Shown here piece after piece: positions 39,519 through 49,200 of a stretch of DNA of 64,000 nucleotides. The position numbers and the translations under genes were made by a program. The stretch comes from Camelimonas lactis (lineage in GTDB: Bacteria > Pseudomonadota > Alphaproteobacteria > Rhizobiales > Beijerinckiaceae): contig NZ_SLWL01000007.1 of the NCBI RefSeq assembly GCF_004342915.1, positions 62,001 to 126,000 on the forward strand, given 5' to 3'. Numbering within the stretch: position 1 is the stretch's first letter; the number at the start of each line of letters is the position of its first letter. The notes beneath the pieces are model-generated. The model had not been told where the DNA came from and ran no database searches. It worked only from the letters and a program-made list of their open reading frames with translations.

Positions 39519-41852
39519 TCACCCCCGGTCCTGGGGCTGTTTCGTTGGGGCGTCCGCCTTGGCGGGCAAGCCGGCGCGCCAGTCAACCACAAGCGGATAT
39601 CGCCGGACGCCGCGGAACTCCCGGGCGCCGTTCTGATCAATACTGGCGATGTAAGGTTCGCGCAGGGCAATATCCCTGAGTTGGGTCAGGCTATGGCCAC
39701 GAAATTTCAGGTCGCCGAGGGGAGCCTCACATCTCACGCTGTCAAAGCCAACGATGAGGACGGCGTCGTCGCCCAGTTGCGGTCGGGCCTCCAGGTTCTG
39801 CAACAATGGCTGGGCGCTTTGCCCCTCGCAGGTGTCAACGGAACCGAGAACATGGAGTGTTCCATCACGGTCGACGTGCAGGAAATTGAGGCCCCGTTCC
39901 GCAAGTTCAACAGGCTCCTGCCCATCAACCCTGACGTAAGATATCGCTCCCCCTTCAAAACCGGCGGAGACAATTTTGATGCGGGCAGGCGTTTTTCCTG
40001 AAGCGGTTACACTATGGAACATTTCCGGAAACGTTCCATGCGCGGCGTAAAATCCAAGCCGCTTTAGGCCCGCCTTCTGGAACGATTGGGGGAGCCGTCC
40101 GCGCGCCATCAGATCAGCGGGCGCCAGCACGGCGCCGGTCGGCAAAGGCGCGCTGTAGAGTTTACCGCTGTCATAATAGACATAGCAATCATCGCGGGGG
40201 GCCAGATCAGCGCCAAATATGTCGGCGTTGATGACGGAGCAACTTCCCGCAATCAAAAAGGATTTGGTGGGGTTGAGCGCAGATGCGGCGGCGATGGCGG
40301 CTGTGCCGAACACCGTTTCGATGGCGTCGTTTTTTTTGTCGCGCACGATGGTCAGGGGCAGATTTGCGCTTTGGGCGCCAAACCGGATCCGCTGGTTCTC
40401 CCGGTCAAACTGGAAGCCCCGCCACGGGGTGGAATCGTGCCAGAACGCCATCAGGGACGGCGCCCATTGCGGCAGCGCCGCGTTCAGGCTGTCGATATCG
40501 CCAGCCGTTTCAAGCAGCGTCGGGGATTGACCGAAAAGATCGACGCCGAGGCCCTGGCGTGATGAAGAAAATCCCAGTGCCGTTGCGACCGTGGCGCCGA
40601 TATCCAGCACGGTTCCCGCCCGGTTGATGTCGCGGGCCGGGCCCGCGCGTTCGTGCGCGTTCCAGATCATGAACGCGTTGCGCCGATCCGTGGTATAGGC
40701 GTATTCGGTGAGCGTATTGCGCATCATCGGATGGTCGGAACCGAGAATAATCACGGTTTCGTCAGCCTCATCTTCGCGCAGGACGGTTTCGATAAAGTCC
40801 GCAATCAACGCATCGGAGCAGGACAAAGCCGCCAGCATGCCGCCGCCCCCAGACGCATCCTTGCACCCGGGGCCAGGATGGCCGGAGGGCGGATGCGTAT
40901 CGACGGTCAGGACGACAAGCCCGAATGGCGTCTCCGATTGCCGCAATTCCCGATAGCGTGCGAGCGCGGACTTGAAGGTCGCGGCGTCATGGCGCCCCCA
41001 GGAGGAGAGCGGCTCGTCGGGGCCGGCCAACTCATCCAGGCCAAAAGTATGGCTGAACCCGTGTGATTTGAGGTACGCGCCCTTGCCGGCGAATGACAGG
41101 GGCGCGCCCTGGATGAAAGTCAGATCATAACCGTTCTTTTTGAGCTGATCGGTGATGCAGGTCGCCTCTGGCAGGAACGCGCCAAAATTTCCAAAATCGT
41201 TTCCAGCCATGGGAGAGGCGACAAGGGGAATGCCGCACTGGGACCCAACAATTCCGGCGATGGTCCAGCCAGCGCCCCACGGCGACATGATATTGGTGAA
41301 GTTGATCGCGGAGGTCTGGAGCTTCCTCAGGCGCGGCAGGGTTTGGGCGTAGGCTGGATGGTCAAAAAAGGTGCGGTCCAGCCCTTCTGCATAGATATAG
41401 ATAAAATTCTTGCGTTTCCCGGGCGCTTCGAGACTGGTGGTATTCGCGTGGAGTTGGTTGAAATCCAGCGTACGCCCGTCAGGCAGGATGGCGATGCCGC
41501 TGCTGTCATGGCTCAGCAACGGAGAGACAGCCGCGTAGGTTTGCCAGAGCGCCGGATTGGCGAGCAGGCAAGCGCCAAGCGCGAGAATAGCCAACCAGCC
41601 CCTGGCGCCGCGGAACTTGCGGAAGAACGCCAGCTTTGATGTCGCTGCCAGCAGAACGACAAGAAGGCAGACGTAGCCAACGGCAAAAATGACGGCCGGG
41701 GCGAGAATGCGCCAGCTCAATCCGGTGACGCCAACCGACAACTGGTAAAATACCGACGAGTCGATCCCCACGCCGGTAAAATGGTTCGCAGCGGCGAAGA
41801 AAATGACCAGCGTGATGTTCAGAACCAGCAGCAGGAACAAAAGAGGCCGCAT
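39519..41852 (-). CDS. opgB: OpgB-like phosphoglycerol transferase (alkaline phosphatase superfamily)
   Basis: A 777-residue membrane enzyme. Three to four N-terminal helices (LLFLLLVLNITLVIFFAA; APAVIFAVGYVCLLVVLLAA; WLAILALGACLLA) anchor a large periplasmic sulfatase/phosphatase-type domain. The probable nucleophile is Thr197 in GWTIAGIVGSQCG, close to the E. coli OpgB (MdoB) motif; metal ligands are in FIYIYAEGLD and LGSDHPMM. OpgB transfers phosphoglycerol from phosphatidylglycerol to periplasmic glucans. After the catalytic domain, ~290 C-terminal residues of unclear role follow (about 485-777). The gene is visibly less GC-rich than its neighbours. Sulfatase or LTA synthase-like activity remains an alternative. 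Confidence 0.82.
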   Translation of the reverse strand: MRPLLFLLLVLNITLVIFFAAANHFTGVGIDSSVFYQLSVGVTGLSWRILAPAVIFAVGYVCLLVVLLAATSKLAFFRKFRGARGWLAILALGACLLANPALWQTYAAVSPLLSHDSSGIAILPDGRTLDFNQLHANTTSLEAPGKRKNFIYIYAEGLDRTFFDHPAYAQTLPRLRKLQTSAINFTNIMSPWGAGWTIAGIVGSQCGIPLVASPMAGNDFGNFGAFLPEATCITDQLKKNGYDLTFIQGAPLSFAGKGAYLKSHGFSHTFGLDELAGPDEPLSSWGRHDAATFKSALARYRELRQSETPFGLVVLTVDTHPPSGHPGPGCKDASGGGGMLAALSCSDALIADFIETVLREDEADETVIILGSDHPMMRNTLTEYAYTTDRRNAFMIWNAHERAGPARDINRAGTVLDIGATVATALGFSSSRQGLGVDLFGQSPTLLETAGDIDSLNAALPQWAPSLMAFWHDSTPWRGFQFDRENQRIRFGAQSANLPLTIVRDKKNDAIETVFGTAAIAAASALNPTKSFLIAGSCSVINADIFGADLAPRDDCYVYYDSGKLYSAPLPTGAVLAPADLMARGRLPQSFQKAGLKRLGFYAAHGTFPEMFHSVTASGKTPARIKIVSAGFEGGAISYVRVDGQEPVELAERGLNFLHVDRDGTLHVLGSVDTCEGQSAQPLLQNLEARPQLGDDAVLIVGFDSVRCEAPLGDLKFRGHSLTQLRDIALREPYIASIDQNGAREFRGVRRYPLVVDWRAGLPAKADAPTKQPQDRG

Positions 41853-41973
41853 ATCCCTACCTGAAGACGTTATTCAGTCTGGAATAGTTCTACCCTGTGC
41901 GCCGAACGCCCCAAAAACGAAATGTGACGGTTTTGTGTAATGCTGGCGGAATGTCGCATTTTTGACACAAAAA

Positions 41974-42001
41974 GCCCCGCCGGATCGGCATCCGGCGGGG
42001 C
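41974..42001 (-). terminator. Rho-independent terminator of the enoyl-CoA hydratase gene
   Basis: Perfect 12-base-pair stem (GCCCCGCCGGAT / ATCCGGCGGGGC) with loop CGGC. On the minus strand it is followed by TTTTTGTGT. It begins 62 bases after the stop of the gene at 42063-42824. Confidence 0.92.
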
Positions 42002-42062
42002 GCGGTCTGGTGGGGAGATCGTTGGAACTGGCCGTCAGGCCAATCGCTCTCCGGTATGGGAG

Positions 42063-42824
42063 TTACTTGCCCGTCCACACCGGCTTGCGCTTTTCGGCGA
42101 AGGCTATGGCGCCTTCGCGCGCGTCCTTTGAGGTGAACACCGGGGCGATGTAGGCTTTCTGCTTTTCCCACATCTCTGAGGCGGACCATTCCTGCTGGTC
42201 GTTGATGATCTGGCGCGACACGGCGACGGCGAGCGGGCCGTTTTCGGCGATGACGCGGGCCAGCTTTAGCGCTTCCTCCAGCGCCTGGCCGTTCGGCACG
42301 ACGCGGTTGATCAGGCCATAGCCCTGCAGGGTCGCGGCCGGCACCATGTCGCCGGTGAGGGCCAGCTCCATGGCGATGCGATAGGGAATCTGGCGCGGCA
42401 GGCGCATCAGGCCGCCGGCGGCGGCGACGAGACCGCGCTTCACTTCCGGCACGCCGAACTTCGACCCTTCGGTGGCGACGATCAGATCGCAGGAGAGGGC
42501 GAGTTCGCAACCGCCGGCGAGGGCATAGCCTTCAACGGCGGCGATCAGCGGCTTGCGCGGCGGCGCCTCGGTCAGGCCCGCGAAACCCCGCCCTTCGATC
42601 GAGACGACCTCGCCCTGCACGAAGGCTTTCAGGTCCATGCCGGCGCAGAACGTGCCGCCGGCGCCGGTGAGAATGGCGAGACGGATGTCGTCGCGGCTGT
42701 TGATCTCGTCGACAGCGGCGGCGACGCCCTTCGCCACTTCGGCGTTGACGGCGTTCTTCGCCTCCGGGCGATTGATGGTGATGATGGCGACGTTGCCATC
42801 AACCGTGAATTCAACAGCGCTCAT
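42063..42824 (-). CDS. Enoyl-CoA hydratase/isomerase family protein
   Basis: Crotonase-fold enzyme of 253 residues. Oxyanion-hole segments are FCAGMDLKAF (about 58-67) and EGYALAGGCELALSCDLIVATEGSKFGVPEVKRGL (about 97-131). The acidic residue in the PEVKRGL region is in the usual position for hydratase chemistry. A strong GGAGGATAATGA site precedes the ATG. It is monocistronic and ends at the terminator 41974-42001. It resembles the paralogue at 54158-54946 more closely than the one at 31063-31839, which suggests duplication within a catabolic set. Confidence 0.9.
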   Translation of the reverse strand: MSAVEFTVDGNVAIITINRPEAKNAVNAEVAKGVAAAVDEINSRDDIRLAILTGAGGTFCAGMDLKAFVQGEVVSIEGRGFAGLTEAPPRKPLIAAVEGYALAGGCELALSCDLIVATEGSKFGVPEVKRGLVAAAGGLMRLPRQIPYRIAMELALTGDMVPAATLQGYGLINRVVPNGQALEEALKLARVIAENGPLAVAVSRQIINDQQEWSASEMWEKQKAYIAPVFTSKDAREGAIAFAEKRKPVWTGK

Positions 42825-42991
42825 TCATTATCCTCCCATGGCCGCCCCGGGGCGGCGTGACGATACAGGTTCCCTATCAGATTGCCTGGGGGCCTCGCCA
42901 GAGGCGGCGGCGCATATCAACCCTGATGTGCTGCGCCGCGCATCCCGTTGGCGCGGGAAGCGCCCACGGGCCGTTGAACCGCCGCCAGGCG

Positions 42992-44197
42992 TCAGGCTGA
43001 TTGTGCCTCCGCCAGTTGCGGCGCCGGCATGGGCGACAGCCGCAGCGCCAGCGCCCCGGCCAGCGCCGCGAGCACCGAGCCGACGATGATGCCAAGCTTC
43101 ACTTCATTCTGAAGATCAGGATGACCTTCAAAAGCCAGCAGGCCGATAAACAGGCTCATGGTGAAGCCAACGCCGCAGAGCAGGGCCACGCCAAACAGGT
43201 GACTCCAGCGTGAATTGGCCGGCATCTCCACAAACCCCAGCCGGATGGTCGCCCACGCGAAGCCGAAAACCCCGGCCAGCTTGCCAACCAGCAGGCCGCT
43301 GGCGACGCCCAGGGTCAACGGATCCCACAGGTTCCTGAGGGTCATGCCGGCCAGCGACACGCCGGCGTTGGCAAAGCCAAACACCGGGATGATGACGAAG
43401 GGCGTGACGTAATGCAGGGCGTGTTCCAGCCGGTGCAGGGGCGAGGCGGGCAGGTCGCCGCGCAGGCCGGGCGAACGGCGCAATGGAATGGTCAGGGCCA
43501 GCAGCACGCCGGCGATCGTGGCGTGCACGCCGGATTTCAGAACGAAAATCCACAGCACGACGCCCAGCAGCAGGTAAGGCCACAGGATGAGCACGCCGCG
43601 GCGGTTCAGCAGCACGAGCGCCGCCAGGGTGAGCGCCGCGCCGCCAAGCGCCGGCAGGGACATCTGCGCCGTATAGAACAGGGCGATAATGATCACCGCG
43701 CCAAGGTCATCAATGATCGCCAGGGCCGTGAGAAATACCTTCAGCGCCGCGGGGACCCGGTTGCCAAGCAGGGACAGCACGCCAAGCGCGAAGGCGATGT
43801 CCGTGGCCGTCGGAATGGCCCAGCCGCGCATGGTCGCCGGATTGTTATGGTTCAGCGCCGCATAGATCAGCGCGGGAACGATCATGCCGCCCAGCGCCGC
43901 CACCCCGGGCAGGATCCGCCGCGGCCAGGTGGCGAGCTGCCCGTCGAGCATCTCGCGCTTGATCTCCAGCCCGACGAACAGGAAGAACACGGCCATCAAC
44001 GCGTCGTTGATCCAGTGCGCCACGCTCAGGGGGCCGAGGTGCGTTGCAAGCGCGCCGAAGTAGCTGGCAGACAGGGGCGAGTTGGCGACAACCAGCGCGG
44101 CGGCGGCGGCGAACATGAGCACGATGCCGCCGGACGCCTGATTGTCGAGAAACGCCCGGAACATTGAGAACGGGCGGATACGGAGCCTGCCTGCCAT
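42992..44197 (-). CDS. nhaA: Na+/H+ antiporter NhaA
   Basis: Inner-membrane sodium/proton antiporter of 401 residues with about 12 hydrophobic segments. The transport residues stand at the same positions as in E. coli NhaA: Asp133 in ATDIAFALG and the ion-binding pair Asp163-Asp164 in [11 protein letters not shown]. The N-terminal [13 protein letters not shown] is also conserved. It extrudes Na+ or Li+ at alkaline pH in exchange for protons. GAGGAAGG precedes ATG 44195-44197. It is transcribed alone; no NhaR regulator is adjacent. Confidence 0.96.
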   Translation of the reverse strand: MAGRLRIRPFSMFRAFLDNQASGGIVLMFAAAAALVVANSPLSASYFGALATHLGPLSVAHWINDALMAVFFLFVGLEIKREMLDGQLATWPRRILPGVAALGGMIVPALIYAALNHNNPATMRGWAIPTATDIAFALGVLSLLGNRVPAALKVFLTALAIIDDLGAVIIIALFYTAQMSLPALGGAALTLAALVLLNRRGVLILWPYLLLGVVLWIFVLKSGVHATIAGVLLALTIPLRRSPGLRGDLPASPLHRLEHALHYVTPFVIIPVFGFANAGVSLAGMTLRNLWDPLTLGVASGLLVGKLAGVFGFAWATIRLGFVEMPANSRWSHLFGVALLCGVGFTMSLFIGLLAFEGHPDLQNEVKLGIIVGSVLAALAGALALRLSPMPAPQLAEAQSA

Positions 44198-44415
44198 TAC
44201 CTTCCTCTTGGTGGCGCACCCCGTCAGCGATTTTTCACGGAACGGGATGCGATGGAGCCGGCCGCAACACGACATGCGCGCCGTTATGTGATGTCAACTG
44301 ACCCGAAAAAGCCGATTTCGGGCGTTTTTCAGAGGCAGCAATTTTGCGCCGCCTGAACAGGGATGTTCCAGCCCGCCTTTTCACCGGGCCCAGGAGGCGC
44401 GCCGCCGGGTCCGTC

Positions 44416-45927
44416 TCAGGTCCCGCAAAATGTTTTGAAACCGGCTGGTCCCGACTGCAAGCAGGCCGGGTCGCCCCGGAAAGGTTCATAGGGATGCGCC
44501 AGGGCGCCGAGCAGCACCTGCAACGGCGCCAGATCGCCGCCGGTCGCGGCGGTCAGAGCGTTCTCGACCACATGATTGCGGGGAATGACGGCCGGATTCG
44601 CCGCCTGCATCATCGCCTCCGCTTCCGCCAGGGCGATCGGGTTCCGGTCGCGCCGCGCTTGCCAGCGCGCCCGCCATTCCGTGAAAGCCGTGTCGGCGAA
44701 CTGCCCGGGCCGGGGGGCGTCGTGATCCGAAAGCGCCCGGAACGTGTTGGTGTAATCGGCGCCGGCGGCGCGCATCCATTGCAGCAGGTCGCCCATCAGC
44801 GCGGCGTCGCTTTCCTCCTCCCCGTCAATGGCGGCCAGGCCGAGCTTGCGCCGCATCATTGCCTGCCAGCGGACCTGGTAGAGGTCGCGGAAGCGATTGA
44901 GCTGCTCTTCCGCCAGCCTGATGGCGGCGTCCCTGTCCGGGGCCAGCAGCGGCAGCAGCGCCTCCGCCAGCCGCGCCAGGTTCCACTGGGCGACGCCTGG
45001 CTGGGCGCCAAAGGCATAGCGACCGCCCTGGTCAATGGAGCTGAACACTGCTGCGGGATTGAAGGCGTCGATAAAGGCGCAGGGGCCGTAATCGATGGTT
45101 TCGCCAGAAATCGCCATGTTGTCGGTGTTCATGACGCCATGGACGAAACCAATGCGGATCCAGTTCAGCACCAGGTCCACATGCCGCTCCACCACCCGGC
45201 GCAGCAGGCCGAGCGCAGGGGCAGGGGAGGCCTTCAGGTCCGGGTCATGCCGGTCGATGGCGTAGTCCACCAGCGACTGGAGCAACTCCGGCTGGCCAAG
45301 CGCGGCGGCGTACTGAAACGTGCCAAAGCGCAGATGGCTGGCGGCGACGCGGGTGAGCACCGCGCCGGGCAGCGGCTCCTCGCGAAAAACCCCTTCCCCG
45401 GTCGCGACGACCGCAAGGCTGCGCGTTGTGGGAACGCCCAGCGCGTGCATGGCTTCGCTGATGACGTACTCGCGCAGCATCGGGCCAAGCGCGGCGCGGC
45501 CGTCGCCCTGGCGTGAAAACGGCGTCGGCCCGGAGCCCTTGAATTGCAGGTCGAACCGGCGCCCGTCGGGGGTGATCTGCTCGCCGATCAGCACGGCGCG
45601 GCCATCGCCCAGCATGGTGAAATTGCCGAACTGGTGCCCGGCGTAGGCCTGGGCGATGGCGGCCGCGCCATCGGGGAGGGCATTGCCGGAAAAAACCTGC
45701 GCCAGCGCGTCCGCATTGGCATCGGCGCCGTCCGCCAGCAGGCCGAGGCGGGTCGCCAGCGGCCGGTTGAACATGACCATTCTGGGCGCCTGCACGGGGG
45801 TGGGCGCGACGGCGGTCCAGAAGGCTTCCGGCAACCGCTGGTACGTATTGTCAAGCTTCCAGGCGAGGTGATCGCCGGGCGTGCGACCGGAAATCGGGCC
45901 GGCGGAGCCGGCGGCGGCGTCAGTCAT
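44416..45927 (-). CDS. selO: SelO/YdiU protein adenylyltransferase (AMPylase)
   Basis: Pseudokinase-fold enzyme of 503 residues that transfers AMP from ATP to protein side chains; in E. coli it is tied to redox homeostasis. Conserved pieces are QAYAGHQFGNF, LQFKGSGPTPFSRQGDGRAALGPMLREY, and the active-site segment HGVMNTDNMAISGETIDYGPCAF with its metal-binding Asp. The C-terminal end PYEPFRGDPACLQSGPAGFKTFCGT contains a Cys near the end, as in bacterial SelO, which have cysteine in place of the eukaryotic selenocysteine region. The start ATG 45925-45927 has GGAG eight bases upstream. Confidence 0.95.
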   Translation of the reverse strand: MTDAAAGSAGPISGRTPGDHLAWKLDNTYQRLPEAFWTAVAPTPVQAPRMVMFNRPLATRLGLLADGADANADALAQVFSGNALPDGAAAIAQAYAGHQFGNFTMLGDGRAVLIGEQITPDGRRFDLQFKGSGPTPFSRQGDGRAALGPMLREYVISEAMHALGVPTTRSLAVVATGEGVFREEPLPGAVLTRVAASHLRFGTFQYAAALGQPELLQSLVDYAIDRHDPDLKASPAPALGLLRRVVERHVDLVLNWIRIGFVHGVMNTDNMAISGETIDYGPCAFIDAFNPAAVFSSIDQGGRYAFGAQPGVAQWNLARLAEALLPLLAPDRDAAIRLAEEQLNRFRDLYQVRWQAMMRRKLGLAAIDGEEESDAALMGDLLQWMRAAGADYTNTFRALSDHDAPRPGQFADTAFTEWRARWQARRDRNPIALAEAEAMMQAANPAVIPRNHVVENALTAATGGDLAPLQVLLGALAHPYEPFRGDPACLQSGPAGFKTFCGT

Positions 45928-46171
45928 CAGAAACTCCAGCGCCCGGCGTCCCGGGAAACCAGCCCCGGGATCCCGCCATGCGCGCAACACTCCATTTACG
46001 CGACATTATGGGCGAGGAAGCGACGCGGCCAGAAAAACCGGTCGGGCAATGGCGTTTTATGCGGGAAATACGCGGCGGCAGCGGCAGCGGCGGGGGAGGT
46101 GGGCGCAGGCGGGTGGGCGCGGGTTTGTTGTTTGCTCCGTTGTTATTCTGATCTCGCAGCGCGGTTCGCCA

Positions 46172-46200
46172 TCCCCGGGGCGCCGCTGGCGCCCCGGGGA
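46172..46200. terminator. Strong hairpin after the autotransporter gene
   Basis: Perfect 13-base-pair stem TCCCCGGGGCGCC / GGCGCCCCGGGGA with loop GCT, 13 bases past the autotransporter stop codon. It lacks a U-tract, so termination may be Rho-assisted; it will at least protect the 3' end. Confidence 0.6.
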
Positions 46201-46213
46201 CGGCTGGATGGTT

Positions 46214-49200
46214 TCAGAAGCGCATCGCGGCCTTGAGGCTGAACTCCTGATTGACGAAATCCTTGCCCAGCTGGGCCTTGTATTCGCCGCGCAGTTCATA
46301 GACGCCGTGGGCAAGGACTTGGACGCCGGCCGCCAGGTCGAGCAGGCGATCGGGGATTTCCGAGCGCGACGTGAACGTGACGCCGGGCGCGCCGTCCTCG
46401 CTGAAGGACACCCGCTGGCGCAGGCCGCTGCCGCCGTTCAGCGTCATTCCCACGCTGGCGTAGGGGCGCAGCCAGCTGGTCTCGTCCAGATCAATCCTGG
46501 CGCCAAGCTCGACGCCTGGCTTGAAGGCGGCGGTCCACGACCGCATGCCCTGGGCGTCCAGCACCGCCCCGTCGCCGGAAAGCCGGTAGCCCGGCATCAG
46601 GGTCTGCACCAGATCAAGGTCGGCGAACGGGCGCACATACCAGTTGGAAAAGGCGAACTCATAGGCGCCGCGCAGCCGCAGGCCCGCCGTCCAGACATTG
46701 GACGTGTTGAGCGCCTGCCAGGTGCTGTCGCCCATCTGGAAGAGGCTGACGGAATCATAGCTGCCATAGCCAAAGCTGACCGCGCCGGCGAACAGCCACG
46801 GGCCGAGCTGGCGCTTCACCGCGATGGCGATGTCGCCGCTGTCGCCCTCGATGCGGCTGTTGCGGTCTTTGGTCGTCAGCTGACTGGCGTTGTAGCCGGC
46901 GGTCGCGCCGACGAACCATCCAGGAGACACCTCCCACTGGCCGCCGAGGCGGTAGCTCGTCCCCGTCTGGCTGAAGCCGTCCGTATCACGGCCGGCGGTG
47001 GCCACGGTGCGCGAGCCGATCACCTGACCCCAGACGCAGCTTCCCTCGCGGATCATGACGCCGCCGCCCACATAGGCGGGGCAGCTCATGGCGTAGCCAT
47101 GCGCCTTCGAACTCGCCATCGTCTGGCCCGCCGCCGGCTGGCCAAGGCCTTCCGACAGCGTCATGCTGTTGATCATCCGGTCGTATTCGCTGGCCGTCGC
47201 GACGTTGGCCATGTCGGCGAACGTGCCCGCCATGCCGCGCGCGCCCGTCTCCCAGGCAGATTGCAAACTGCCGAGGAACGCCTGTTCTGTCGCGGTCACA
47301 TTGCCTGGCGCCTTGCCGGCGAAGTCCGCGGCGCCCGGGGCAATGGTAATGCCGCTGCCGGTTGTCGAAACATTCCAGGAGATCGGGCTGGCCTCGCTCG
47401 CGCCCGAAACCGCGTTGCGCGGCCCGACCGGCCAATCTGAATCGACCGTGACAGAAGTCGCCTCCACGACCCGGAAACTGTTCGACGGCAGCAGACCTTC
47501 AATGGCGTGAGGCTTTACCGCCACGCTCCGGACCCTCAGGTCTGTTGTCTTCAGAATGTCGTTCGCTTGGGTTCCGGCGGCGGCCACGCCGTTGACGTCC
47601 GCCAGCAGCGTTCCCCGCAGTTCCGCGTCGCCATTGCGAACCTCGGCCGTCGCGATCCTGCCGACGCCGCCCACATCGAGAACACCATAGTTGGTGAAAA
47701 CGCTGCGGCCCGTCGCCGCCGGATTGGAGAGATTGATCAGGCCGCTGCCGGCGGTCTGGTAGGTTCCGTGGTTGTCGAAGGAGTTGACCTCGTCCTTGCG
47801 GGCGCCGCGAACGCTGAGGTTCACATCGCCGATGAGTTTGCCGTGGTTGGCGACGTGGTCCGAGCCAAACGACGCAAGGATCGCCTTGCCAGAGGCGGCG
47901 CTGACCGTCGAGCCGGCATTGATGGTGATGGCGTTGACGCGGCCGCCGTCAATGGCGATCGCCGCGCCTTCGCCGGAGCCGCCTTCGATTTTTCCAGCGA
48001 AATTGATGGAGATGTTGCCGCCCAGCCGCGAAGGGTCGAGCATTCCCATGACGTCCTGGAAGCCACTCTGGGCAAAAATCCCGATAGCATTGGCTCCGGT
48101 GGTGCGGATTGTCGCGCCACTCAAATCAATCGCGATCCGGTCGCCGGTCCCCCTGGCGTTGAGCCGCGCCGCCGCCATGGCTTTCAGCTCGTTCTCGTTT
48201 TGCCTCAACAGTTCGTCTTCTGTCTTCTTGACGTTAGCCTTTTTCAGCTCCGCATCCATCTCGCGCCACAGGAAAGAGGCCATCCGCTGTGCTTCTGGCG
48301 GATCGTCGTACTGTTCAGCCCAGTTCGTGGGCCGGCCGGTGTAGACCATGGCGTCGTAAAAGCCCTTCACCGACGGATCGTCCTGGATGCCGCGACCCAG
48401 ATAGCCACCCCCGCCTCCAAGAGACTGGGCAATGACGCCATGCGCGCCCCTGCCGGAGGTCTCGATGGTCAGGCCGGAGCCGGCATTGCTGATCAGGACC
48501 GCGCCGCCATTGCCGATGGAGCCGCCGCGCCCCGACGCCAGTCCCTGCGCCGCGCCGGTGAGCAGCCCGGCGCCGCCAAAGCCGCCGCCGCCGCCAATCG
48601 ACTGCGCCAGCACGCCGACGGCGTGGTCGCCGGTAGTAGTGATGCGCGCCGCATTGTCGAAACGCAGCTTTACGTCGCCGCCATCGCCCTTCGCGCCATG
48701 AGCGCCGCCCAGGAGCACCGCGCCATTGACCGGAAGGGACGTGGCTCCATCGGCGACCAGGCCGCCGCCGCCGCCGATCGACTGGGCGATGACGCCAAAG
48801 GCGCCGACGCCGGAGGTGCTGATCGATCCGCCGATGGCGAGGCTCACCTCGCCGCCGGTCCCCGAGGCGCCGTCCGCGCCAAGACGCACCTGCTCCACGC
48901 CTCTCAGGTTGCGGGCGCTCATGGTTTTGGCTTTTGCCAGATCGCCGCGAATATCGATGCCTGCCGCGTCGAACATGTCGATTGTTGTCTGTTCCCCCAG
49001 CGCCCTGCTGATTTCCAGCAGGCCCTGCTGGTCGAAGCTGGCGTCGGCGATGACGCCGCCGCCGCCGCCCACCGACTGGGCGACAATCCCGTGCGCCTGA
49101 CCGCCGGTGGTGACGATCGATCCGGCGTGGGAGACGGAGACATTGCCGCCATTGCCCGCCGCGCCATTGGAGCCGCCGAGCGTTTCAACGCTGGCGAGCG

